Part shown: piece by piece, positions 44,398 to 52,011 of the stretch
How positions within the stretch are numbered: the first letter of the stretch is position 1
Layout of the letters: every line of letters starts with the position of its first letter
NCBI GenBank assembly: GCA_026184775.1
Contig: JANCYW010000014.1
Span: 1-64,000 of the forward strand
Length of the DNA: 64,000 nucleotides
Direction of reading: 5' to 3'
Source: Cyanidium caldarium
Lineage: Eukaryota; Rhodophyta; Bangiophyceae; Cyanidiales; Cyanidiaceae
Made by a program: the position numbers and the translations under genes
Notes under the pieces: generated by a model
What the model saw: the letters and a program-made list of their open reading frames with translations, nothing else
Told to the model about the DNA's origin: nothing
Database searches by the model: none

Positions 44398-45599
44398 ACT
44401 GCACGCTGCAGGCGATCCTGTTGTAGCGTCCGTAGGACGATTCTGGGCACGAACTCGTGTGCCATATAGGAAGCGCCGCGCTGAGCCATCACCGTCTGCA
44501 GCTCGAACGTGCCCGAGGCGCTGGCACCCGCAGGACTCGAGTCGATGGCGGCGCTGCCCACCACATCCGGCCCGCCCATGTACGCCAGTTCGCGAGCGGT
44601 CATCTCGTCGCCCTGCTGCTGCGCTTCGTGCAACAGACTGCGTGCCAGTCGCACCGCCGCCGGGCGCAACGGTATTGGCGACACAGCCGCACCGCCAGCG
44701 CTCACGACACGCCAGTCGTCGGCGAACGGACCGATCCAGCGCGCCTGAGGCGTGGCCACGGCGCCGTGCTCCAGCCACTGCCGATCGCCGCCATAACGAT
44801 AACACTGGGCGATGCGAATGCCGTACGGGTTGTAGTCCACTAGCACGTACACCGGCAGCGGGCAGCGTCGTCCGCCGGCGCTTCGCAGACCCTGAGCGGC
44901 ATGCGCCACAAAGCTGCGCACCGCCATCGACGGCTGCCCGCATCCGGTCACCAACAGCGTACACGGCGGTAAATATTCCAGCACGCGCTGCTCCATCAAC
45001 GCGTAGAAGATGCCATACTTTTCCACGATGAGAATCAGCGGGGGCACCACGCACGTATCACCCACCACGCGCAGGTCGTAGTGGAAGCGACCGCCGGTGG
45101 CGTCCTCCACCTCGGCGGCAATGTCAAATACCTGCCTGCTGGGCAGCTGGCGCCAGCGGTTGTGGCGCGTTCGCTTTTCCAATCCCGACGGCGGCCAACG
45201 CTCGTACGCTTCCAACCCGGCACCGACGGCGGCGAATCCGCGCGAACTGGCCACCACCGGCAGCAGGCGCCGCGGGCACCGCAGCAGCTGCGCAATGCGC
45301 CACACGCACTGATTCAGCTGGGCGGTCGAAGCGAACGCCGCACCCTGGCGATAATACAATTCCCGCAAGGACACCCGCACCGTACCGTGTCCCCGCGCCA
45401 GCGTACGGTACAGCGTGCACAGCGTGGCCAGCAGCCTTTGCTGCCACTCCAGTGAGCATCGCCCCCACGACTCGATGGTCGTCGACAGGCCGTAGACGTA
45501 CTGCAGGACGGTCAGCGCCAACGCCTCCATGCGTCCCGCCGCCTCCCCAAACGTCCAGCACGATCCATATCCGCAGTGTTGCACCTCATCCTCTGACAT
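44337..45599 (-). CDS. SPO11: SPO11 / topoisomerase VI subunit A-like protein
   Basis: 420 residues. DNA double-strand-break transesterase family. Catalytic-Tyr motif VSLRELYYRQG (Tyr at about 82/83), LILIVEKYGIFYAL with the Toprim Glu (about 193), VTGCGQPSMAVRSF, and the metal-binding motif VLVDYNPYGIRI (about 253-262). The last normally reads Asp-x-Asp-Pro; here it is Asp-Tyr-Asn-Pro, so the second acidic ligand is Asn. The winged-helix region preceding the Tyr is present. It could be meiotic SPO11 or the A subunit of plant-type Topo VI; the DPYG-like context does not decide. Start at the ATG at 45599. Confidence 0.9.
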   Translation of the reverse strand: MSEDEVQHCGYGSCWTFGEAAGRMEALALTVLQYVYGLSTTIESWGRCSLEWQQRLLATLCTLYRTLARGHGTVRVSLRELYYRQGAAFASTAQLNQCVWRIAQLLRCPRRLLPVVASSRGFAAVGAGLEAYERWPPSGLEKRTRHNRWRQLPSRQVFDIAAEVEDATGGRFHYDLRVVGDTCVVPPLILIVEKYGIFYALMEQRVLEYLPPCTLLVTGCGQPSMAVRSFVAHAAQGLRSAGGRRCPLPVYVLVDYNPYGIRIAQCYRYGGDRQWLEHGAVATPQARWIGPFADDWRVVSAGGAAVSPIPLRPAAVRLARSLLHEAQQQGDEMTARELAYMGGPDVVGSAAIDSSPAGASASGTFELQTVMAQRGASYMAHEFVPRIVLRTLQQDRLQRAVQLGASRCLSAGVCAVNDSA

Positions 45600-46155
45600 T
45601 CACACAGCGCGCGCAACGGAATCGGTCTTTGTCGAGACGATCCCTCCGAGCCCGAACTTGAGAGCCTCCACGACACGCATCCGCCGAGCCCGAAACGCCG
45701 TTCTGCGGTGCGCGCATTCCCCGGTGCCCGACGGAATGTTGAAGAGAGAAATGAAATGCGCGAACACGTCGAAGAGAGGCGGACAGACGCAGGTGGAGTC
45801 GGTGAGGCTGTATCCACCAGTGAGGATGGAGGAGAAGGCGAGCCTTTGAATAGATTTTATAAGCACACAAACTTGCTCGGTTAGACACCCCACTCGAACG
45901 GACCATGATGTTCTCCACGACACGCTCCTCTTTTCTGTTCCCGTCCTGGTATCCACTGCATCACCGAAGCCGTGTCGGTCGCCCACGACGCGCGCCCACG
46001 CCGAAGCCGCCACGATCGGTTGCCGGGGGGGGGGCGCAGCCGTGTTCCCGCGACGACGTTCGGGTCTGCCGCGGACTGTCGCTCTCCTCTGACTGAATCG
46101 TCGCGCACCACGCGCACCGGAACATTACCTCTCGTCTGAATACTCTCCGAGACTC
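45600..46155. other. Divergent promoter region SPO11 / SLY1 (556 bases)
   Basis: Between two divergent genes. Contains an AT-rich stretch, AGATTTTATAAGCAC near 45851-45865, in a GC-rich background, which may be a TATA-like element, and a run of ten G at 46025-46034. No credible open frame. Confidence 0.45.
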
Positions 46156-48402
46156 ATGAGCGCCTCAGCGGAGGAGGCGCTGTCGTTGACGGCGGGCGCC
46201 TGGTTCTCCATCCGCGACCGACAACGGGCTGCTCTGACGCGCGCCTTTCACTTGAACCGGGTGGAGGCGGTCGCGGGCGGCGCCGGGGCACCTGATTCGC
46301 GCCTGCCGGTGGATGCCAACGGGAACGGCGCCCAAGCGGGTGTCGCAGACGTCGGCGACGAGGAGGAAGATGAAGATGACGACGCCGAGGACACCTTTTG
46401 GAAGGTGGTGGTGTTCGACGGCGACGGCCGCGATGTACTGGCGCCGCTGTTCAAAGTGAGCGATCTGCGGAAACACGGGATAACGCTGCACTTGTCGCTG
46501 CACACCGAACGCCAGCCGATCCCGGACGTGCCCGCGGTGTACCTGTTATCGGCCACGCCCGACGCCATACGCCGGCTGGTGCAGGACTGTCAGCGCAGCC
46601 TGTACGCCAAGCTGTATGTACACTTTCTGGCGCCGATACCGCGACCGCTGTTGGAGCAGCTGGCAGACGGCGTGGTCGCTTCCGTCACGGCCACCCGACC
46701 CGAAGCCTGTATCGCGCGAGTGTACGATCTGTACGCCAACTTTGTGTCGCTGAAGCGGGACCTCTTCACGCTGCTGCCCAGTGTGGGCGCCGGCTCGTAC
46801 GCCGCGATGTTTCATCCGCAGACCAGCGAGGAGCGACTGCACGGCCGCGTCGACCAGATCGCCAGCGGTCTGTTCGCGGTGTTCGTCACGCTGCACTGCG
46901 TGCCCTACATCCGCTGCATGCGCCACGGCCCGGCGGAAATGGTGGCCCGCAAGCTGGACGCCAAATTCCGCGAGTACCTCCACAGCAGTCGGGGAGCGGC
47001 ATTGTTCCAACCGGGTGCCGGTGCCGCGCTCGACGCCGTGCCGCTGCAGCGGCCGCTGCTGGCCCTGCTGGACCGCGACATCGACCTGTCCATCATGTTG
47101 CACCACGGCTGGACGTACGAATGCCTGGTGCACGACCTGATGCAGTACGCGCAGAATCGAGTCACCGTGCCGGACGACGCCCGACCGAAAGCGTACGACC
47201 TCGACGACGAGGCAGACGCGTTCTGGGCCCGCAACGCCGCGCTGCCTTTTCCGAGCGTCGCCGAGAACATCGAAAACGAGCTGACCCGTTACAAGCGGCG
47301 CGTGCAGGAGGTGAATGCGCGCACGGGGGCGGTCGGAGCGGCCACGGCGCTGATGGATCCGCATGGAAGCGGTGGCGACGCCTCTGGCGTGAACGCCGCG
47401 GCCGCGGCCGTCGCTGCCGCCGGCGGCGGCTCTGGCGCGCACGAGCTGGCCGAGGCGGTCTCCGAACTGCCGCGCCTGACGCTGCTGAAGCGGCAGATCG
47501 ACATGCACACCAACATCGCATCGGCGCTGCTGGAGCGCATCAAACAGCGCGCACTGGACTCGTTCTTTCACATCGAGGACTCGATGTTGTCGCGACCGAG
47601 CAGTGTCACCGCCAACACCGTCATGCAGGCGATTCGCAAAGGCGCAGCAACCGATGCCGCCGCCAACGCCTCGGCGCCGCCGGACACCCACGGCACCCCG
47701 GAAGATCGCCTCCGTCTCTTCCTCATGTACTGGATGCTGTCACCGACACCGCTGTCGGTGCAAGAGATGGCCGAATTCCGCGGCGCGCTCAACAACCGCC
47801 ACTGCGACTTGCGACCGCTGGAGTATCTGCAGAGCGTGCAGCGCTTCGCTCGCACCATGCACGCGCCGCACGGCCGCCAAGCCACGCCCGAACGCGACGG
47901 GATGCGCAAGCGAACCGCCGCCGCCGCTGCCACCACTGGTTCCGATATGCTCGAGTCGCTGGTGAGCCGGGTTTACGAGCACGGCCACAAGGGACTGACG
48001 CAGCTGGCGTCCACCGTCAAGGGACTGATGCCCAGCGAGCGCGCCGCTCCGGTCTCCCAACGGGTGGACGCGTGGATGGAGGGCGCGCCCGATGCGCCCA
48101 CCGATGGCAGTCAGTCCGGCAGAGACAATCAGCCGCGGCAACAGCCGTCGCTCTTTCTGGATCCGAAAGCGGCAACGACGAGTCGCCCATCGACCGCACC
48201 TGCACGCTCATTCCGCGAGGCGGTGGTGTTCCTGGTGGGCGGCGGGTGCTATGCTGAGTATCAGAACCTCCGCGAGCACTTTCACGACGGCCGACGGATC
48301 ATGTATGGTGCGACAGAGATGGTGTCGCCCACCGCATTCCTGCAACAGCTGTCCGAACTGGGCGGCAGCGGGTCGACCAAGTCGGCGGATCGTTCGGTGT
48401 AG
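46156..48402 (+). CDS. SLY1: Sec1/Munc18 protein SLY1 (SCFD1)
   Basis: 748 residues. SM protein that chaperones SNARE complexes in ER-Golgi fusion. Family sequence: TFWKVVVFDGDGRDVLAPL, DVPAVYLLSATPDAIRRLVQD, SLYAKLYVHFLAPIPRPLLEQLA, PLLALLDRDIDLSIMLHHGW, TYECLVHDLM, and LYWMLSP-type C-terminal helices (RLFLMYWMLSPTPLSVQEM), with VVFLVGGGCYAEYQNLREHF near the end. An acidic insert of about 15 residues near the N-terminus and Ala/Gly-rich inserts mid-protein explain the length, about 100 above the human protein. Start at the ATG at 46156. Confidence 0.95.
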   Translation: MSASAEEALSLTAGAWFSIRDRQRAALTRAFHLNRVEAVAGGAGAPDSRLPVDANGNGAQAGVADVGDEEEDEDDDAEDTFWKVVVFDGDGRDVLAPLFKVSDLRKHGITLHLSLHTERQPIPDVPAVYLLSATPDAIRRLVQDCQRSLYAKLYVHFLAPIPRPLLEQLADGVVASVTATRPEACIARVYDLYANFVSLKRDLFTLLPSVGAGSYAAMFHPQTSEERLHGRVDQIASGLFAVFVTLHCVPYIRCMRHGPAEMVARKLDAKFREYLHSSRGAALFQPGAGAALDAVPLQRPLLALLDRDIDLSIMLHHGWTYECLVHDLMQYAQNRVTVPDDARPKAYDLDDEADAFWARNAALPFPSVAENIENELTRYKRRVQEVNARTGAVGAATALMDPHGSGGDASGVNAAAAAVAAAGGGSGAHELAEAVSELPRLTLLKRQIDMHTNIASALLERIKQRALDSFFHIEDSMLSRPSSVTANTVMQAIRKGAATDAAANASAPPDTHGTPEDRLRLFLMYWMLSPTPLSVQEMAEFRGALNNRHCDLRPLEYLQSVQRFARTMHAPHGRQATPERDGMRKRTAAAAATTGSDMLESLVSRVYEHGHKGLTQLASTVKGLMPSERAAPVSQRVDAWMEGAPDAPTDGSQSGRDNQPRQQPSLFLDPKAATTSRPSTAPARSFREAVVFLVGGGCYAEYQNLREHFHDGRRIMYGATEMVSPTAFLQQLSELGGSGSTKSADRSV

Positions 48403-48516
48403 AGAGACGGTGTTGATGTAAAGTGGGTGACGGCAGAGAGGGAGAGAGAAAAGTGCAGGACGAACGGAAGGGATCGGGTGAATGCGGAATCTGCTCCGCG
48501 GAGCACGGTAGGGAGT

Positions 48517-48855
48517 ATGTTGGCGGTGAAGGTCTTGCCGGGCGCACCGGTCGGCCTGGCCATTCTTCCATCCGCACCGAGTGCACCTCGTTCACCGGGT
48601 CGGTGCGTTCTACCGTCGACAACCTGCGCTGCGGTTACTGCTCCCCTCCGATTCTTATCCTGTGTGCCCGGCAAGACGCACAAGGGCGCACGGAAGCGCT
48701 TTCACGTGCGGGCGGACGGCAGCGTGTGGCATGCTGCGCGCGGACACCGCCACTACCTGAGCAACAAGTTGCCGCGGCAGCGCCGCCGCTTGAAGCGGCT
48801 GCGCTCGCTGGGCGGCCGCGACGCTGCCAAGATATTGCGCATGCTCGGCCGGTGA
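48517..48855 (+). CDS. Ribosomal protein bL35, organellar
   Basis: 112 residues from the ATG at 48517. The first 50 residues are hydrophobic and basic with no acidic residue (presequence). The bL35 core is KTHKGARKRFHVRADGSVW, HYLSNKLPRQRRRLKRLR and DAAKILRMLGR, covering the conserved length of about 60. Red-algal plastid genomes usually encode their own rpl35, so a mitochondrial location is more likely; this is inference. Neither neighbour is a ribosomal gene. Confidence 0.92.
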   Translation: MLAVKVLPGAPVGLAILPSAPSAPRSPGRCVLPSTTCAAVTAPLRFLSCVPGKTHKGARKRFHVRADGSVWHAARGHRHYLSNKLPRQRRRLKRLRSLGGRDAAKILRMLGR

Positions 48856-49055
48856 TCGGTGGGGAGAGCAGTCTGCGGGTGGGAGGCTAAGGCATGCCCG
48901 CCTCGGGAGTAACGGTTTACTGGTCGTATCGGGCGCTATCCAGCGTGCAGCGCTCCTCCGCGCGCCGCTCGAGTACATCGCCGCGCCCACCCGTTATGCA
49001 TCACCACAGCGCCTCCTCACCGTCATCATCTACACGCGTCTGCGGCACCTCTCCC

Positions 49056-50507
49056 TTATTGCCGCGGCATCACACCGACCTTTTCGAACACGAACACCTT
49101 GGTCAGGAACGCCAGCGTCTGGCTCTTCAACTTCAACGCGCCGCCGCTGGCCTCGTGAAACAGCTGCGCCATGTCGGTCTGCACGTACGAATCGTAGAAC
49201 GGTTCGTGATAGCCCTTGCGGAAGCGCGATAGCGTGGCGTCCAGTTGCGGGTCGTCACCGGCTTGCAGCGAGTCGGCCAGCACCACCCGGCCGCCTGGCC
49301 GCAGCACCCGCGTCCACTCGGCGATGGTGTTGCGGCGCGCCTCGTCGGGCAGCTCGTGGAAGAGGTAGATGCTGACGACAGCGTCGAAGGACTCGCGCTC
49401 CAGCGGCAGCTGCTCGGTGTTGGCGTGCAGAAAGGTGACATGGGGCAGGGCGCGCAGGCGGCTGTCGTCGCGGAAGCGGCGCTCGGCCTCGCGCAGGTAA
49501 AACGGGCTCAAGTCCACGTTCACCACATGCGCGCCGCGCAGCCGCATGTCCGACGCCACGTTATCCAGCAGATCCAACAGAAAGCTACCAGCACCACACG
49601 GCACATTCAGCACGTCGGTGGTGTGCCCGGGCGTGAAGCGCGCGCCGTTGCCCACGCCATGCGCCAGCCGCTGCGAGCGCACCGCGCGCAGGAACGGCAG
49701 CAGCGGCACCAGCGCCTGACGCCGCATAATATCCGCGGTGCCGCCAAACAGCACCTCCACCTGGAAATCGTACCGACGCGCCGAATCGGCGCTGAAGTAT
49801 CCGTCGGTCTGGTAGTGGAAGTTGCGCTTGTAATACCACGGATAGAAGGTGTCGCGCAGAAACGCCTGCGGGATGGCGTCGGTGCGCTCCTGCTCGCGCA
49901 ACTCCAGTCCACGCCGCAAGTCCTGCGCGAAATCGATGGCGCGCGGTAGCACGCGCCACGGCGAGCGCGCCAGGAACGGTGGCGTCTTGTAGACGCCCGC
50001 GCGCACCTGCTCCATCTCCAGGCGCCCCAGCTTGTACAACTGCTGCAAGAAGAACACCACCAAATTGCGCTGTGCCGACAGGGTGGACGATTGCGACAAC
50101 AGCGTGCCCACCTTGCTGTTCTGCGCAAACTGCTGGCTGCGCGCGTACGCGTTGATATTGAAGAGGCGCAGCGCTAGAAAGAAGCCGCTGCGCAGCGAAC
50201 TGCCGCCGGCATACAGCAACGTCCGAGGGTCTTCCAACAGCCACCGAAACACACTCAGCGCGTCCGTAGCGTAGCTGGGGCGCGCCAACGGCACGCTCGA
50301 CGCACTCGGCGCACTTGCCTCCGGCGCGGCGGCGGCGGTCGTGCTGGTGGACGCCTGGAGGCGCCCACGACGCGTCTGCCCCGACACTGCCAACGAGTGA
50401 CGACCCGCGCGGCACCAAACCGAGCGCGACGCACGCCACGCCCTCCCGTGGATGAATTGTTTACCCCAGTGAGGCGATAGAATGAACGTCGGCACCGCTG
50501 GCGGCAT
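49056..50507 (-). CDS. Plastid SAM-dependent methyltransferase (cyanobacterial type)
   Basis: 483 residues from the ATG at 50507; the Ser/Thr/Ala-rich first 70 residues look like a transit peptide. A family-specific block precedes the catalytic domain: YPWYYKRNFHYQTDGYFSAD and FQVEVLFGGTADIMRRQALV, which I associate with cyanobacterial and plastid methyltransferases. Class I fold: VLNVPCGAGSFLLDLL (motif I), VVNVDLSPFYLREAERRF, SFDAVVSIYLFHELPDEARR (motif II region), VLRPGGRVVLADS. The substrate is unknown; UbiE/MenG-like prenylquinone or lipid methylation is a guess from fold only. An upstream in-frame ATG at 50591 is also possible. Confidence 0.85.
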   Translation of the reverse strand: MPPAVPTFILSPHWGKQFIHGRAWRASRSVWCRAGRHSLAVSGQTRRGRLQASTSTTAAAAPEASAPSASSVPLARPSYATDALSVFRWLLEDPRTLLYAGGSSLRSGFFLALRLFNINAYARSQQFAQNSKVGTLLSQSSTLSAQRNLVVFFLQQLYKLGRLEMEQVRAGVYKTPPFLARSPWRVLPRAIDFAQDLRRGLELREQERTDAIPQAFLRDTFYPWYYKRNFHYQTDGYFSADSARRYDFQVEVLFGGTADIMRRQALVPLLPFLRAVRSQRLAHGVGNGARFTPGHTTDVLNVPCGAGSFLLDLLDNVASDMRLRGAHVVNVDLSPFYLREAERRFRDDSRLRALPHVTFLHANTEQLPLERESFDAVVSIYLFHELPDEARRNTIAEWTRVLRPGGRVVLADSLQAGDDPQLDATLSRFRKGYHEPFYDSYVQTDMAQLFHEASGGALKLKSQTLAFLTKVFVFEKVGVMPRQ

Positions 50508-50792
50508 GATGAACGGGAGGTGCAGCGGGAGGTGAATCGTGCGGAACGGGCACCCACGCGCCTGCCCGAAACCATCGCCCACGACCCGCATCGAGCGCGC
50601 GCTGGCGGGAACCCGCGCGATGCGCAGACACTCCCCCCGAGGGTGGTCGAGAGATGTTCCGCGGAGACGCGCGGCCTGTAGCACGTTCCAGACGGCTTCG
50701 CCTCGGACACAAATATCAAGTGTTGCGCTCACTGACAGTTGTTCGACCTAGAAATGGGGATATGCGGCGCAGACATCCTTGCGCAGTGCGCA

Positions 50793-51716
50793 TCACGAGC
50801 GAGCAGCGTTCGCCAGCGACGTTTCCATATACTGTTCACTCACTTGTCGCATAAACTGATGCAAAGCGGGCGCAGCGCCCTGTGCCGCCAGCAGCAGGTC
50901 GACGGCCCAGGCGCCTCCGGTTTCCGTGGGCATGACAGGCGCCTTTGCAGCACCCCTATCATGCTCACCTTGATCATACGCCACTCGACTCACCTCCGCA
51001 TAGGCGACACGTCCGTGCCCGTCCAGAGCCACTGTGGCCAGCGCGGAACACATGGTGCTCGCTTCGGCTCGTGTGGGATCGGCCCAGTACGGGGAGGTGT
51101 CGGCGCCTCGCCCTTTTCCATTTTCTCGCGAGGCGGTATCCGGATTTGCGTCTCGATATCGAGGCACCCCTATACAGAACGCTGTCAGGGCGCTTCGTAG
51201 CGGCACCGCTGCTTGCATCAGTGCCAGACTGGTGCCGATAATGGCGGCGGCTAGCGCCCCACCATCGTCCATCCACTCGTGCACCACGATCAACACCGTA
51301 CAGTGCGGAAACGCTTCTCGGATGATCTGCGCGCTGAAGATTCGCTCGATCACGCTCGCGGCCGCCGCGCGGTGCTCCTGAATGCCGCCGTCGCCGCCCT
51401 CCGGTCCGCCATCCGCATCATCATCATCACCACCACCGCCGCCGCCGCCTACCCACACACACTCCACACGGCCAAGTCGCGGTTGACGTCGCCCATGACC
51501 CACCCCACGTTCCGTGCCTCGGCCCAGACGATTCCGCGATGCCGCCGCGCCCTCACCACCGCCCGCTGCCCACTCCAGCGGGCCCTGCACCAGCACGTCC
51601 GCGCAAGTGTCCCCCAAGCACACCCGGCAGGAACCGTCCGCGCCCTCGACGCACCCCAGCTCTGCTTCCATTCTTCGCAACTGATCCCCTCGTCTCCCAT
51701 CCCGCCTCCCAAACAT
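50793..51716 (-). CDS. RRP46: Exosome RNase PH-like subunit, RRP46 type
   Basis: 307 residues from the ATG at 51716. Core subunit of the eukaryotic RNA exosome ring. RNase PH-fold marks: MEAELGCVEGADGSCRVCLG then DTCADVLVQGPLEW, and later AAASVIERIFSAQIIREAF, VHEWMDDGGALAAAIIGTSL and ALMQAAVPLRSALTAF. This small form without S1/KH domains matches RRP46/EXOSC5. A Gly/Asp-rich insert of about 30 residues (seven Gly then four Asp) interrupts the domain. Further ATGs lie upstream at 51752 and 51818, but the latter falls in a 77-bp duplication, so the exact start is uncertain. Confidence 0.8.
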   Translation of the reverse strand: MFGRRDGRRGDQLRRMEAELGCVEGADGSCRVCLGDTCADVLVQGPLEWAAGGGEGAAASRNRLGRGTERGVGHGRRQPRLGRVECVWVGGGGGGGDDDDADGGPEGGDGGIQEHRAAAASVIERIFSAQIIREAFPHCTVLIVVHEWMDDGGALAAAIIGTSLALMQAAVPLRSALTAFCIGVPRYRDANPDTASRENGKGRGADTSPYWADPTRAEASTMCSALATVALDGHGRVAYAEVSRVAYDQGEHDRGAAKAPVMPTETGGAWAVDLLLAAQGAAPALHQFMRQVSEQYMETSLANAARS

Positions 51717-51787
51717 CGTCGTCGTGTACTCGGATGGCACGCATGATTCCATCGCCGCATGCGCCTGACGTCGTGGTCTCTCGTCGG

Positions 51788-51941
51788 GCGTCTCCATCCC
51801 TTGTCGGTCGCCTGCCATTCTGAGTACACCCCGGATTCCCTTATCGAGTCCCCGATTCGTTTCTGCGTCTCCATCCCTTGTCGGTCGCCTGCCATTCTGA
51901 GTACACCCCGGATTCCCTTATCGAGTCCCCGATTCGTTTCT
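51788..51941. repeat. 77-bp perfect tandem duplication in a divergent promoter
   Basis: The 77-base unit at 51788-51864 is repeated directly at 51865-51941, identical by eye. It lies between the divergent RRP46-like (starts at 51716) and TilS-like (starts at 52012) genes. Each copy carries an ATG for the minus strand (51818 and 51895), so it may add upstream start codons to the RRP46 transcript. Confidence 0.9.
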
Positions 51942-52011
51942 GCGTGGTCGTCGTCGGTGTTCGGGTGTGGCGCGCGGTGTACGCGGGCACTCGCACTCCG
52001 CTGTCGAGTGC

